Part shown: positions 19,906-32,543 of the stretch, in pieces
Position numbering within the stretch: the first letter of the stretch is position 1
How the letters are laid out: each line of letters starts with the position of its first letter
NCBI GenBank assembly: GCA_946122785.1
Contig: CAMGYJ010000005.1
Span: 36,446,002-36,510,001 of the forward strand
DNA from: Linum tenue
Taxonomy: Eukaryota > Streptophyta > Magnoliopsida > Malpighiales > Linaceae
DNA: 64,000 nt
Reading direction: 5' to 3'
Program-made: the position numbers and the translations under genes
The notes under the pieces: model-generated
Told to the model about the DNA's origin: nothing
Database searches by the model: none
The model's input: the letters and a program-made list of their open reading frames with translations, nothing else

Positions 19906-20757
19906 CTTACTGCCGGCGACGTGACAGGCATGGTCATGATGCGGATGGGGAGTAAACGTGATCCAAAGAAAATGGGGACTTCTTCAGGGATCGTCTCCGA
20001 AACATGGATCTTGATTCTTACGTACTGAATTATCATGAGACCCGGAATTTCTCCCGTCCTCCTCCTGCCATGGTTCAAGCTTGATTTCGAAATCCTGGAA
20101 GTTTACTTGACCTATTGCGGAGACTCGTCCCGCGTCGGCAGCACTCGAACAGACAAGCCACCAATCATTATCACCTCCCGCCAAGACCTTACATTCTCCT
20201 GACAAAGCCCATCGAGACATCGCCCATGATTGGAAGGCAGGGATCAAGCTGCTCTGAAAATAATTCCCAGAGGTACTTTGAAAGGTCATCCTTACACAGC
20301 ACTTCAGGTTCAGGGCCTCCAATCTGTCATGTACACCATTCTCAAGAACTTCTATGACTTTAGTTCGTCCTCTAGAAGAGATACGCGCCTCTCCTATAAA
20401 GTTGAACTCTTTTGATCGATCAACCTCAGCGTAGGATTTAGTTCTTGCCACCGTGGTGTCTCCGCTGGTTTGTCTAGACGGAGAGGGTTGGTCATGAAGC
20501 ATGCGAATGATCTTCCTCCACCCAACCGATTGATCATCTTCCGGAATAATGACACAGAAAGTCCTTTCCGCATTCACTGATTCTGATATTTTGATATAGC
20601 TAGCTTCCCCGATGATTTCGCGATTTCCCGATGTGTAAAACCCTGCATCCGCTACGCTTGATATCCCTTCCCGACAAGTACCACTTCTTCAGTTCTGCAG
20701 TTTGGAGGACGCCACCAAGCCACCTTCTCAAGTTCCGATGAAAGAGAATATGATGTT
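19906..20757 (-). pseudogene. LINE ORF1 middle part (DUF4283-like region)
   Basis: The minus-strand frame 19984-20577 contains SVNAERTFCVIIPEDDQSVGW and CKVLAGGDNDWW, typical of the DUF4283-type region of plant LINE ORF1. Upstream, another frame (EKVAWWRPPNC...VVLVGKGYQ) continues the protein after a frameshift near 20690. Downstream the reading continues in a third frame (YVRIKIHVSETIPEEVPIFF, about 20000-20060) up to the Tat insertion. At least two frameshifts make it a pseudogene. Confidence 0.7.
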
Positions 20758-20762
20758 GTTTC

Positions 20763-21234
20763 TGTTGGGGCACAGCGGAAATATGTAGTAGGTTTAGGAT
20801 CGAAAATAACAGAGGAAATTATTTCACTCTAATATCTCACACAACTAGGCAATTGTTGCCTTTTACATTAGAGCTACTGCTCTTGATTGTTCTACTTCTA
20901 CCCTCACAAACACTGCCCACATTTTCCCATAACGGATTAGGCAAGTTTGTTGCCTTAACCCTTGAGAGGAGCCTATGCTCTCTAGCTCACTCTACCTTAC
21001 ATGCCTCAATGAGGCTTTCTATTTATATTGCCATGACAAGGCTTTCCACCACCTATACACGTAGCAAATACATTGGTGGTAGGTTTAGTTTGTGGCTTGA
21101 GTTTATTTCTATTATTTTAGTTCCAATAATGTAGGTAGTTGGGTAGTTGAGTTTTTCTCCAATATTCTGCACATGGGACTCATATGGAGATGTCTAGAGC
21201 TTTGAAGAGAATTGTGGATTATGGATTTTTGACA
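20763..21234. mobile_element. Solo LTR, 472 bp
   Basis: It begins TGTTGGGGCACAGCGG, ends GGATTTTTGACA (TG...CA), and is flanked by the 5-bp duplication GTTTC at 20758-20762 and 21235-21239. Removing it and one GTTTC restores a continuous LINE ORF1 reading (RVADKG joined to ETTSYSLS). No internal retrotransposon sequence is present, so it is best explained by recombination between two LTRs. Confidence 0.85.
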
Positions 21235-21239
21235 GTTTC

Positions 21240-21412
21240 CCCTTGTCCGCAACCCTTAGTCCGAACATCTTAGCGCCCCGCATTTCCAAGTGATCCAGAT
21301 AAACCCTTTTGGCGCCGATAGCGACCTGTTGAAGAAGCTTCCATCTCGACGCTTCGCGTTCCGCCTCTCCCGCCGGCGAGGACCTGCAAAAAGAAATCAT
21401 ACCTCTCTCCCG
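21240..21412 (-). pseudogene. LINE ORF1 N-terminal part and start of the LINE
   Basis: The minus-strand frame has EREASRWKLLQQ, IGAKRVYLDHLEM and KMFGLRVADKG, running into the solo LTR. Upstream (to about 21480) is a GA/CT-rich leader, as in LINE 5' UTRs. The exact 5' end of the LINE is not defined. Confidence 0.6.
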
Positions 21413-21480
21413 GACGCACTCCCTCTCTCTCTCAAAGTCTCTCTCTCACATCTCTTTTGCCATGTCATGAAAAGTCAAAA

Positions 21481-22032
21481 AAGTGTTCCAAGTGTCTGGT
21501 CAATCTTTAAATAATTCGATCAATTGAAGAGTTGATGGCACTAATGAAGTAAATTCTAATAATATAGGCTCTCTAATGAAATACAAAAAATGGGACATGA
21601 ATAACAAAAGTCTTAAAGTACATGTATTACCATAGTATTAACCCTTAATTAAGAAGGGAAAAATATAGGAACAGGACATAGTAGGTATAGATGAAAAATT
21701 AAGTAATAAATAAATAATTATGATGAAATGTTTTACACGTTTATGCCTCTCTTAGATCATAGTAGCAATCAACATATAAAAAAATTCAGTTACATAACAT
21801 ATAAAAAATCTAGTACAAAGCAATAAAAATGACCAATAATGAGTTGCCTAAAAGTTACAACACCAACAACAACAAAAAGGAAGGAAAATTGGCATCAAAA
21901 TTACCTAAACAACATAAAAGTAGCTATAATAAAAGGCTAAAGTCCCTAAAAATGCCAACAACAACAAAAGGCAAAATAGATGGAATGCGTTTGACTCACT
22001 ATTTTTTGTTTCACTTTATCAGTTGATTTTTT
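21481..22032. other. Intergenic, 3' side of the PDR gene
   Basis: AT-rich sequence with AACAACAAC-type simple repeats at about 21860-21970. It contains the presumed 3' UTR and polyadenylation region of the minus-strand ABC transporter. No gene is seen. Confidence 0.5.
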
Positions 22033-25000
22033 TTATCTTTTCTGAAAATTGAAACACTTGATGGAGATGGCAAAGAAGAAGGCGAAAACGACTACCAATC
22101 CGACCATAACTGCGGCAACCACTCCCAAGAAATCATGCTTGAAACCGAAGTAGCTCCTCAAGAAATCCTCAACAGTTTCCCCTGTTCCTTCCATGGATGT
22201 CGTCACATCTCCATACTGTGACACAATTAGCCCATACAATGTCCATGAGATCGGATTGGCCCAGTAGTTCCACCTCCACCAAACAGGGATGAGCTGTAGA
22301 TTACAAGGGTCAAATGTCAATAAAAGAAAAGCATTACTCAATTCGTTATAGCAGGTCTTAATGAAGAGCATTAATGTAATTAAGGCAATTTATATATGAT
22401 GATGATGATTGACTTACAGGTCTAGGGACGATGAATCCAGCAAAGAGCATCCAGATAGAATAGAAGAACGTAGAAATGATGGAGGCAATGTGGTGATTTG
22501 GCGTGATGGCAACACTCATCATCCCGTAGTAAGTGAAGTAGAGGAGTGTGAAGTACATGAAGAAGACGTACCACATGAACTTCTTCGCGTCCCATTCGAA
22601 TCCAATCATAGTGTATGTGATCACTCCATATACCAGAGCTTGGGCGAGGATGTAGGGGATCTCTATGATCATCTGGGCGTAGGCATACGATAAAGACGAG
22701 TACATCCCAGCAGCTCGCTCCCTGTAGAACACAGTTCTTTCAATGGATACCACTGGTTGCACAGAAGATGCATTTTGGACACCAAGGAATAACACTGTGG
22801 CAAACATAGCACCCATTACATTGAAAAGGTCTTGATTCCTACTTCTCTTGTTCCCGAGTTCCCAGAAAATGGTTCCAAACATAAGGGCGATAAAGGTTGT
22901 GAATAAGAATCTGACTGCGGTGTATGAAGGGTTGCACCAGTAGGACTGGCGCTGCTTCCACAAGCAGGCCATGCACTGCATCAAGAATGGTTGGGAGTAT
23001 CTGGTTTGGAAGTAGAGTTCTTTGGCACCTAGAACCGGCTTGCTTAGCTCCGCGATGAGAGCTTTGTTTCTCTTATAGAGATCTGATTTCCTGTAAATTT
23101 GTGCAAAATCAACTCCTAAAGCTATCTCTTGTGCACTGCTGGTAACCTCTAACATCCATGTTGCCGGGTTGTACCCATCTCTGATCTTTCTCACCCCTTG
23201 TATTTCTTCAAAGTATTTCACTAAGTGGGCTGAGTGGCTCCCCAATGGACCCACATATATCTCCTCTCCTCTATTCAAAAGAAACAACTACAAAAGTCCC
23301 AAAGGGTAATTTTTAGAAGTTGATTGTCGCTTCTTTTGGTTTTAATAATCATGATAATTGATTAGCAATAGTTTACCTCATCAAAAGATTCAAAGATATC
23401 AATGCTGGGCTGATGTATGGTGCAAACTACTGTTCTACCTGTGTCGACTGTGTTTCTTACCGTTCTCATGACAATGGCAGCAGCTCTAGCATCCAACCCT
23501 GAGGTCGGCTCGTCCATAAAGATAATGGATGGATTAGCAACTAGCTCAACTCCAATGGTTAGCCTCTTGCGTTGCCCAGTTGTCAAGCCACTCTCACCAG
23601 GGATTCCAACAAGAGAGTCACACAAGGGGTTTAGCTCAATAAGATCCATCGCTTCTTCAACAAAAATCTATTACAGATATGTAAAAGTACAAGTTAATGC
23701 TTAGATTGATTCAATGCCTATACGCAATTGAAAAACCAGAAATATGTTAAGGAAGATGTAGCTGAGGATGGAAGCTTACCATTCTGGTTTTATCATCAAC
23801 TTCTTGGGGTAAACGCAACCAAGCTGAGTAAACAAGAGACTCGTATACAGTAACTTGTGGAGAATGGATGTCATTTTGCTCACAATATCCTGATATTCTA
23901 GCAAAAGTTTCTTGCTTCTTAGGGAACCTCGAAATCATGATGTTTCCTTCAACATATCCACCGGTTTTCCTTCCAGCAAGCACATCCATAAGAGTTGTTT
24001 TGCCTGCACCACTGACTCCCATAAGAGCCGTTAGAACACCTGGCCTGAAAGCACCACTAATACCTTTCAGAAGAACCAGTTTATCATCGGGGAAACCTTG
24101 GTATTCCATTTCCTGGAGGCCAAAGAAAGATTAAAAAATGGGTCATTAGTATTTGACCCTAACAACAAAAACAAAGCCTAAATGTCATTTTCTTTCTATC
24201 TACTACTTCTCATACTGACTAACCTTTGGTGTATCAACAGAGTATATAATATCCTCAAATGTTATGAAATGGGGTTCAAATGGAAGAACCATTCCTTCAT
24301 TCTTGTTTCGACTAGCTTCATCATCTACAAGCATGGTTTTAGAGGAGCCACAAGTTGACATCTCATTGGCTTCTATTAAAGTTGTGGCCTCGTCAATAGG
24401 CATGATAGCTTGAGGCTTCTCAAAGCCTGTGCTTTTCAACAAATGAAGATATTATTCACGAGCAAATATGGTTTCTTGTGCGAGAAGCATGAGAATTGAA
24501 TGATGAATACTTGGATGGGGTTACTTACGATCTAAGAAAGTAAGGGCGAAAGCAAAGGCAATGTTAAAAAGGAACAAGAAACCTAGAGTCGCTCCCAATC
24601 CTAGCCAATACCAATGTGGGTCTGTGAAGAACCCACGAGACCTCAACACTTGAATTCCTAATGATTTCGTTGAGTTTGAGTTTGCCGAAACCTGGACACA
24701 AGAAAGTATTGGAGATTCAAAGCAATAGAAAAGAATAACAAAAAGAGAGGAGTTCGACAATTATTGCAGCAGGAGCAAGGATGTTACGTGGCTCCAACTA
24801 TGTGCAAGGAATTCATTGATGACTATCGCGTTCTGCCCGTACATCATCGGTGATACCCAATAGGCCCACTTCCACCATTTCTTTATGTAATCTTTAATTG
24901 AAAGATCAAAAGGAAAGTTAGTTATGTGAAATATAAGGTCAAAGTGAAAAAGAAAGAGTTAACTAGCTAACCTGGTGACAATATGAATCCACCCAATGCA

Positions 25001-27766
25001 AAGATGGAAAGTAGAACAAATGAGCCAAAGGTGTTGGCAACAATCATGTTCCTTCCAGTTGCAGCGATGAATCGAAAGAGAGCAGATGCCATCTGATTAA
25101 TTGCTACCAACAACACATAGAATCTAATCAACCTGCATTGTCATATTAAATGTTACAACACTTGGTGTGTTTAGAAGCAAGCTAACTAAATTGGGAATCA
25201 AATATTAGAATCAATCTCTCAGAGTCTTTAACTCACCTTCCAAAGTTGGGATCAAAACCGACGTCATAGTAAGTCAGGGAAACCCAAATACCAACTTCAA
25301 GGAAGGTGATGGGAATCTTGAGGATCCATGGGGGGATGGAGTATATCCATGGTGGATAAAAAAACATATTTCTTTGTTTATAGAACACTGGAAGCTTTGC
25401 AATGGTCATTGGAATTTCAGACATTCCTTTGAACATGATCGTGATCAACGTGAAGAAGAGAGCACCCATAAATATCCATCCATCCTGGATCGTGTTTCGG
25501 TGCATTCTGGTCCGAAAAAAGACTGTCATAGTCAACAGTGCCATGATTAATATCTGAGTGAGCTTGAAGATGTAGACAAATGAGTTTCTTTTCATGAGCA
25601 GGAACTCTCTTGCAAAGTTGGCCTTAAGAAGTTCCTTGTTCCCAATTCCATACTTTTTGGTTGCCAAAGCAGTAGGGTGGCTCTTGCTTCTATCATAAGG
25701 AATTGATAGTTCATCACCAATCTTCCTTCCTATGTGGAATGACTTGAACGCCTCGGCAAACTCCTTAGTCGTAATGAAACGGTACGCGTGATCCCTTCTA
25801 GCCCAATATTGCTTCTGGTCCTTCTTAGATGTGACCTGAAAACAAAGAAAAGAGCAATCCTATCAATATTATCGCGATGATAATTGGGAAATCAACAACG
25901 TTAGTGTTCTCATTCACTCACTTCTTGCAAGTAATCGGCAACTCCTTTCCTATCAGGACACTTGAAACCCATGTGCTCAAAAAACTCGAGCACGTTTTCA
26001 CATGGGCCTTGGTAAGCAATTTGCCCATCCGACAACAGGATGATGTCATCAAAGAGGTCGTATGTCTCGGGAGCGGGTTGGAGGAGGGAGATGATTGTAG
26101 TGCGATTGAGGATGTGATTTTGGTGCTTCAGTGAGTTCACAATCTGGAATGTTGTGGAACTATCCAAACCGGTTGAGATTTCATCCATGAACATGGCTCT
26201 TACCGGTCCAACCAAAATTTCACCTGTAAATTCATGAATTTGGGTTTGAACTATAAGCTTTCATTTAGGTATTCCGAAAGCAGCGGGTCAAGAGATGGTG
26301 GATTTTTGTTTTACCGGTTGTGACACGCTTCTTTTGTCCTCCAGAGATACCCCTGATCATTTCATTACCCACCAAAGTGTCTGCGCAACCTTCCAGTCCT
26401 AATATCTATGAAGATTCAATCGAATTAAAATCTATAAATCTTTGTTAAAGAGCAATATCAAACTTAATTATTGTTACCTTCAAAACGTAGTCTGTGACGA
26501 CAATGCTTGCAAGACCTTCAGTTGCTGAAGCCTAAGGTACCGAATAAAGAAGGACAAATATCAACTAACTATGATTGCACTATGCTAACAGAATTACAGT
26601 AGTGAAGCCTTGAGTCACCTTCATGAAGTCATCAATATCAGGATCGGGTATGATACTTGCTGCCTCTTCTCTTCTGGACAATTCTTCCAACATATCTGCA
26701 GATTTTCCCCACAATCAGTTAATGTGACTTAGCAAGCAGCCATGGATGAACAATCAAAAGTGTTCGCAACGAGAAAGAACAAACCCTGAAGAGATCCAAC
26801 TCCTTGGACTCTTGCCGCGAAGGCTAAAGTTTCTCTGACAGTTAACTCTCCCATGTGAACATCATGCTGACTAACATAAGCTGAAGTTTTCTGTGGGATG
26901 AACTCATGCATATCGTGACCATTGTATGTTACTCTCCCTGAAACCTTGAGATTGGGATCCAGCCTTCCAGCCAAAGCTAGCAACAGTGTTGTTTTCCCAG
27001 AACTCGGAGGACCCAATAGCAGAGTCATTCTCCCGGGCTTGATGACTCCACTAACATCGTTGAGAATCGTCAGATGTTTCTTTCTGTTGGGTAGGAGGTG
27101 CAATCCATTCAAGATACTCTATTAAACATTGAATGAAAGGTTTCTTATCAGTTTCATGGAACATTTAGCTAAAAAAAAAAAAAAAAGCTGAAAGCAAAGA
27201 AACAAACTTTCATTTTACACGATTGTTCATTTTACCATGAAGATTCCTAGAGTGAAGTTGGTGAACGTGGGCAGAGATTTGCTCCCAACTGTAGCTTCTG
27301 CTTCAACATTGAGATGCTCATATCGGATTTCAATCGTCGGAAGCTCCATTCCAACCCTTCACAAACACCACAAGCCCAAAATCAGAAGAGGAAAATACAG
27401 AGGAAATAATTAAGAAAAACAGAGTTCCCCTGTTCTCGGTCTAGTTTCCGTATATGATGCTCTATTTTCGGTTTCTTTTCTGTTCCCATCAAACAAGTAA
27501 CAAAATGCAGTGACGTACCTGTCGAGTCTGCTCTTGATCTTCGACAAGAACTTGTCGTTGTCTTGGTCAGCAACTTTAGCAAGGTGGTCGAGCAGAACTT
27601 TCTTGTCCTTGATCCCAAGGTTGTGGACGATCTGGCTGAGTTCAGATATGGAACCGGACAACACGCTTCTCCGGAGATGATCAGAAGTGGGGAGCTTCTC
27701 TGATCGAGCACACTTGAGGAATTCTTGGCCGTCTTCCTCCCTCGAAGAAACAGAGAACTCATCCAT
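22033..27766 (-). CDS. ABCG/PDR: PDR-type ABC transporter, ABCG subfamily (full size, 1403 aa)
   Basis: Sixteen exons on the minus strand join in frame: 27766-27519, 27356-27236, 27118-26785, 26695-26619, 26531-26478, 26405-26315, 26223-25922, 25835-25237, 25132-24972, 24891-24788, 24691-24529, 24426-24224, 24112-23780, 23667-23377, 23287-22418 and 22293-22033. The (NBD-TMD)x2 layout is complete. NBD1 has GPPSSGKTT (~159), ISGGQKKR (~298) and [10 protein letters not shown]. The first membrane block follows (exons 8-11). NBD2 has GVSGAGKTT (~851), [10 protein letters not shown] (~956) and [10 protein letters not shown], then the second membrane block to the C-terminus. The NBD2 signature is ESGLTTGQ where relatives usually have VSGLSTEQ. 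Sequence resembles the ABCG40/PDR1 group of plasma-membrane exporters of terpenoids, hormones or xenobiotics; the substrate cannot be read from sequence. The N-terminus is somewhat shorter than usual. Confidence 0.93.
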
Positions 27767-27897
27767 GACGATGGCAACCGAACAAACAGAGTAATGAATA
27801 TGCTGAGGTAAGGTTAACGGTTCCCTTTTGAATCAGATATCAGCGCTAGTATTGTTCGTGTAGTGTTTAGGAGTAAGAATTAGAGGAAAGGGTGAGG

Positions 27898-27906
27898 ATA
27901 TATATA
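27898..27906 (-). promoter_or_regulatory. TATA box of the PDR transporter gene
   Basis: The minus strand reads GTGTATATATATCC about 130 bp upstream of the ATG at 27766. This is a suitable distance for a plant core promoter. Confidence 0.6.
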
Positions 27907-28559
27907 CACACTCGAGGGAGGAATGTTGGAGTCTTTGGGAAGCTAATGGCATGAGGCTGAATATTCGATGTAGTATTTAAGTTAGTTTGTTAGTCTTACA
28001 GCTGAGCAGTAAACTATGGCTATGAAAAAGGTTTATCTCTTTGGATCTAATATACTGAACTGACAGAAACTTAACATCCATGTAGATGAGCCAAACTAAG
28101 ACTGATTGTAATTGTCGCAATTGGAGAATGATCTAAAACATTATTAATTATTTTAATTTCTAAATTTGTACAAATATTTTATAGTTGACGACATTTTAGT
28201 ACTGTAACCTTTTAAATTTTCATAATGGTCCAAGTTTCACATGCCACCTAAATCCATCAATTTTACGAATTTAATACATGAATCCTCCAATTCATTTAAT
28301 CCAATTCATTAATCCACAATTCCATGAATCTAATCCGATCCAATTGCGACCTATTCTGACATGATAATATAGACTACTAATTGTGAATGACACTAGACCA
28401 GGGGAATACAGAGTGTTTCAATACTTTTACTCGTCTCATACCAAGTACAGTCATGTTGGGTAATACATGCGAAGATTGCAAAAAATATTGCATTGAGAAA
28501 TAAAAAAATTTGTCCTCCAAAAATTTATATCCATTTTTATATTTTTGGAAATAGATTTT
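27907..28559. other. Upstream region of the PDR gene
   Basis: AT-rich promoter-side DNA with no ORF of note. I see no clear element boundaries here. Confidence 0.4.
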
Positions 28560-29395
28560 TTACGGTATTATACCACTGTCATATAACGATATTATAACCG
28601 ACAGAGTGACAGTGGTATGATGCTGACACGATAATGTTATGATGTTGGTATGATAATGATATGATGCTGGTACGAGGTCTTATGTTTGACAAAATAATTT
28701 GATGATATCATATCACTTCATTTCACGATATTATCACTATATCATGATATAACAGTGATATGAGCACTTATGTTGGTATAATGTGATAATATCATGATAT
28801 ATCAGTGATATGACGTGGGCATAAGGTCTCATATTTGACAAAATATAACAAAATGGATATTATCGTGTAGATCTTAATTAATGATGTTGGAAGGATAGTG
28901 ATATGATATTGGTATGAAGACTTATGTTGATGTTTGAGAAAACAATTTAACAACATCAAATCCATGTTATATCACGGTATTATCAATGTCATATCATTGT
29001 CATATCATATTGATAATATCATGATATAACAGTGATATGATGTTGACATGAAGCCTTAGGTAGTTAGGTTTGATAAAACATAATAACATAGATATCATTG
29101 GGTAGATCTTAATGAATGCGTCCTTTCTATACAACTTTTTTAAAATTCCGAGTTAAAATTAAGGAGATTGGTCATCATTCCACTGTCATATCACGATGAT
29201 ATGATTGATATGATAGTGATATGATGTTGGTATGAGATCTTATGCTTGGCAAAACATATAAAAATGGATACCATATGTATAGATCTTTATAAATGCGTTC
29301 TTTCTATACAAACTTTTTAAAATTTTGAGTTAAATGAAGAAGATGAGTCTTCAAATTACTGTCATACCACGATGATATGATTTTGGGCCAATAGA
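28560..29395. repeat. Degenerate ATATCATGATATAACAGTGAT repeat field
   Basis: The stretch is filled with diverged copies of ATATCATGATAT, CAGTGATATGATG and TTGGTATGA(A/G)GTCTTATG. Longer units of roughly 200-280 bp contain TAGATCTTAATGAATGCGTC and CTTTCTATACAACTTTTT. Short inverted copies of GATATGA/TCATATC are frequent. A shorter field of the same family lies at 56150-56330. Confidence 0.75.
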
Positions 29396-32300
29396 ATGGG
29401 GATGAGATGGAGGATGAATGATGGGGTTTTGTAATAGTTTTGTAGATAGGAACTTTTACCCTATCCCTTCCCATAATTTATCAAAATGTGGATTCTTGCA
29501 CCTAATAAAAGCTTCATCAAGGTTAAAATATCGTTCAAGAATCCTCTAAGAAAGGAGAGATGGCTGGCATCTCCCCTGACAGGGACGAAAATGGATCTCG
29601 GGCTTCTTATTACCTGCACTCTAGGTAAGGCTTCCCACCCTCGCGGTGGATCTTCAAACCAATTTTTCTTGATAAAAAAATAAATTCAATAAGAAAATAA
29701 AAGTAAAGAGTGAGACCAATCAGGATACACCAAGTCGAGAAGAGGCATCGTGAAATTGATACCTATGTCTGTCCCAATTTGAATAGATGTGAACATATCG
29801 GTTCGAGTAACTTGGATTAAAATTGTAATTCATCATGACAATGATGTAGATGAACTTTTTGGGCCACCTTTGACCTAGAGAACCTCCGTTGCGAATAGTT
29901 GGAGAGAAGATGTATAGAGTGTGCAATGATTATGTTTGAGTAAGGTGGGTACCTTAATACCTATACCATTTTGCATATAAAGTGTGAATCAGGTAGGTCA
30001 ATATCCGTGCGTATATAGATTAGGCATGTCGATATTTGTTTATATATTATGTGAAGAAATTTTTATATTATAACAATAAAACAAAGGGAAAATAGTGCTT
30101 AAATGAAGAATAGAGATAATAAATATATTAATTGAGCCCAATTAGTCGGATGATGAAGTCCTGCACTTATCCAAGTATCATTGGATGAAAAAATGATTCA
30201 AAATAGGATAAATACAGTAGACGTTGAAACAATTCGAGATAGAAAGGAGGACAAAACGAAAGTAATATCCATACCCTACCCCATACTACTACTAGTGAGG
30301 TATTATCCGCTCAACAAAAATCAAGTCGAGTAATTTCTGATGGACCAACTTGAAATTCACATCCTAGAGACGTGAATTTCTATCCTTTGGGTTTAACCAA
30401 TGATGTTTACCCAAGATTTTATTTCCAATTATGGGGCGAGGTTAAAATCGCACCAAACCGATCCAATTTAAGCAGGTTTTAACCAAAAAAACGAATCTCA
30501 AACTCAACAAGCTCACGACCCCACCCTCGCCCGCCCCAAATACGCAACCCATGTAAACCCTAAAAATCTAGTCTCTTCTTCAACGTAACTTCCACCTCAA
30601 TCCTTTCTTCTACATTAAATCAACACAACAGAGGAACAAGAAGGATCTTTTGTTCTATTGTGTAGAACGACAGCTTTCCACTAGTAGCAGTAGTTAGTTT
30701 TATAGTCGACACTTGTATAGCTTCTATAGGCTGGATTAGAAAAGTCGTTTCCATTTTTACTGTATAGTAGCCATTTGTTACTTTACCTTTCTCTGTAAAA
30801 CTCCAGCAGTATATATAGCAACGAGAAAACGAAAGGCTATCTAAGTTTGAGAACCCTTCACCAAAACCCTATCTCTTATTTTCTTCTCACCCTGTCTCTT
30901 CGTTATCTCCCCAGGCCAAACCCGACCCGCCTCACTAGAGGAGAAGGGAGAAGAAGATTGAATTTTTTTGTGTGGGATTGATTCTGATTTTTTTGCATGA
31001 GATGGAATCTGAAGGTAATCGAAGTGGATAGAGATTGTGGAAATAATATTCGGGCAGAGATCAGATTTTTTTTTAATATTAAATTTGAGCTAGATGATAC
31101 CATTTTGAGAAGTATGTGTGCCTCCGGCGATTCAAAATGGCATTGAATAAGAACTGTCTGATTTCGGTTAAAAGCGTTTAACATCCAGTCAAGCATCTAA
31201 TTCCTATTTTAGCCAATAAATGAAACCGAAAATGAGTTATTTAACTGGATTGGATCGTTTAGCTGACCTACATTTCTTGTCTTTGTTTTTATTTGAGAAG
31301 TAAAGCAAACATCTAATATTCATTGGCCACCCTACGTTTCTTTTATTCCTTTTATTTAACATGACATAGAAGAAATGCAGTGTTGTCCCAATTCTGTCTA
31401 CTCATGATGGTGTTTTCCCTCCTCAATATGCCCATTTGGATCGGCGGAGAAAGGCTACAAAACTGTGGTCAATAGACATCGCAGTTCAAATATTAAGCTA
31501 GCTGTGTACATACCAACAAAACTGTGGTCAATAGATACCGAGTTATAACCAATAATCTGAGCAGCACCTCAGCCAGACGTCACTATATTCTACTGATGCT
31601 GTTCTCCCCCCTCAATCTGCCCAGTTCCATCGACGGACAAAGCTATGTTGCAAAATTTGATCATCCATGGAGACAAAGAAGGAGATCACAAATATCCCAG
31701 CAGAATGCACATCATTAATGAACAAGGTTGTCAACCGGTTATATATTCCGGCCGAACAAGTGGATTGAGGGTTAATGATCAGGTCGCTTTAGCTCGATTT
31801 AGTTTGGATATATGAAAAAGTCATTATATTGATCATACATTTATAAATTATATAAAATTTCATCATCTAACGTATGAGTAATAACACTAAACATTACACC
31901 AAAATAACAGAACATACTTATATCCAACATATAGTGCAAGTTCACACACTTATATAACAACAATATTCGAATGTTCAACTTACAATTCCAAAAATAGAAT
32001 TAGGAGAAGAAGAAATCCGGAAGAAAAAAAAAACGCATTTCACAAAGCAAAGGGAAAAGCGACGTCGTGTGACATGCAATCTTTATGTATCAAAGTATTT
32101 CTTAACATATCGTTTGTTCACATAGTTGCGTTAGAGTTGATAAATTGAAAGCGAATTATTTATCAAAGTATTTCTCAACATATATATTTATTTTCGCATC
32201 CTATCTTTATGTAATGTCTGAGTTTACAATAATGTATTGATAATTAAAATATTTTTTATTCTTGTATTATCTTATAAGTATGAATGCAATATGTTCCTAC

Positions 32301-32534
32301 AATATGTAACTTGTTTCATAGTTTCATATAGTGTCCTATTATACATCTTTTTATATAACTATTAAAGTATAAATTTTGTTCACATATAATGAATTGAATT
32401 TTCATCCAACCCGACCCAAACCGTGACAAAAAAACCTTAAGATCTTGAAATTTATGACCATGTTTGAGTTCACCATCATTAAACACGAGACTCATTGATT
32501 GGGCAGTTAAAATTTATCTATAACGATACAACCG
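29396..32534. other. Gene-free intergenic DNA
   Basis: No convincing gene. 30590-30900 contains a TATATATAG motif and a pyrimidine-rich leader-like stretch that could be an old LTR, but I could not find ends or a target duplication. 31240-31720 is paralogous to 54380-55345 (separate entry). Confidence 0.4.
31240..31720. repeat. Duplicated intergenic segment, copy A
   Basis: From about 31304 (ATCTAATATTC, then TTTCTTTTATTCCTTTTATT and ACATAGAAGAAATGCAGTG) the sequence matches 54963-55345 in the same orientation, with indels. Immediately upstream it matches 54340-54493. Copy A lacks the 463-bp hAT-like insertion found in copy B. Copy A has an extra AAACTGTGGTCAATAGA repeat and short additions. 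Confidence 0.8.
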
Positions 32535-32543
32535 ACCTATGCA

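Larger units (their letters stand above)
7601..21480 (-). mobile_element. L1-type LINE, 5' half only, split by two later LTR-element insertions
   Basis: On the minus strand the pieces read in order: ORF1 start near 21412, solo-LTR insertion (20763-21234), ORF1 middle (about 20757-19901), Tat insertion (9263-19900), ORF1 end (9262 to about 8320), then the ORF2 endonuclease (8299 to about 7606). Both insertions have 5-bp target duplications in LINE sequence. The element stops in the endonuclease domain near 7600 and has no reverse transcriptase. About 2.7 kb of LINE remains. L1 copies are normally truncated at the 5' end, so a retained 5' half implies a later deletion or rearrangement. Confidence 0.8.

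Noticed and set aside
30590..30900. Possible solo LTR upstream of 30900
   Set aside because: A TATA-like motif and LTR-like leader are present, but I found no TG...CA ends with a target duplication.
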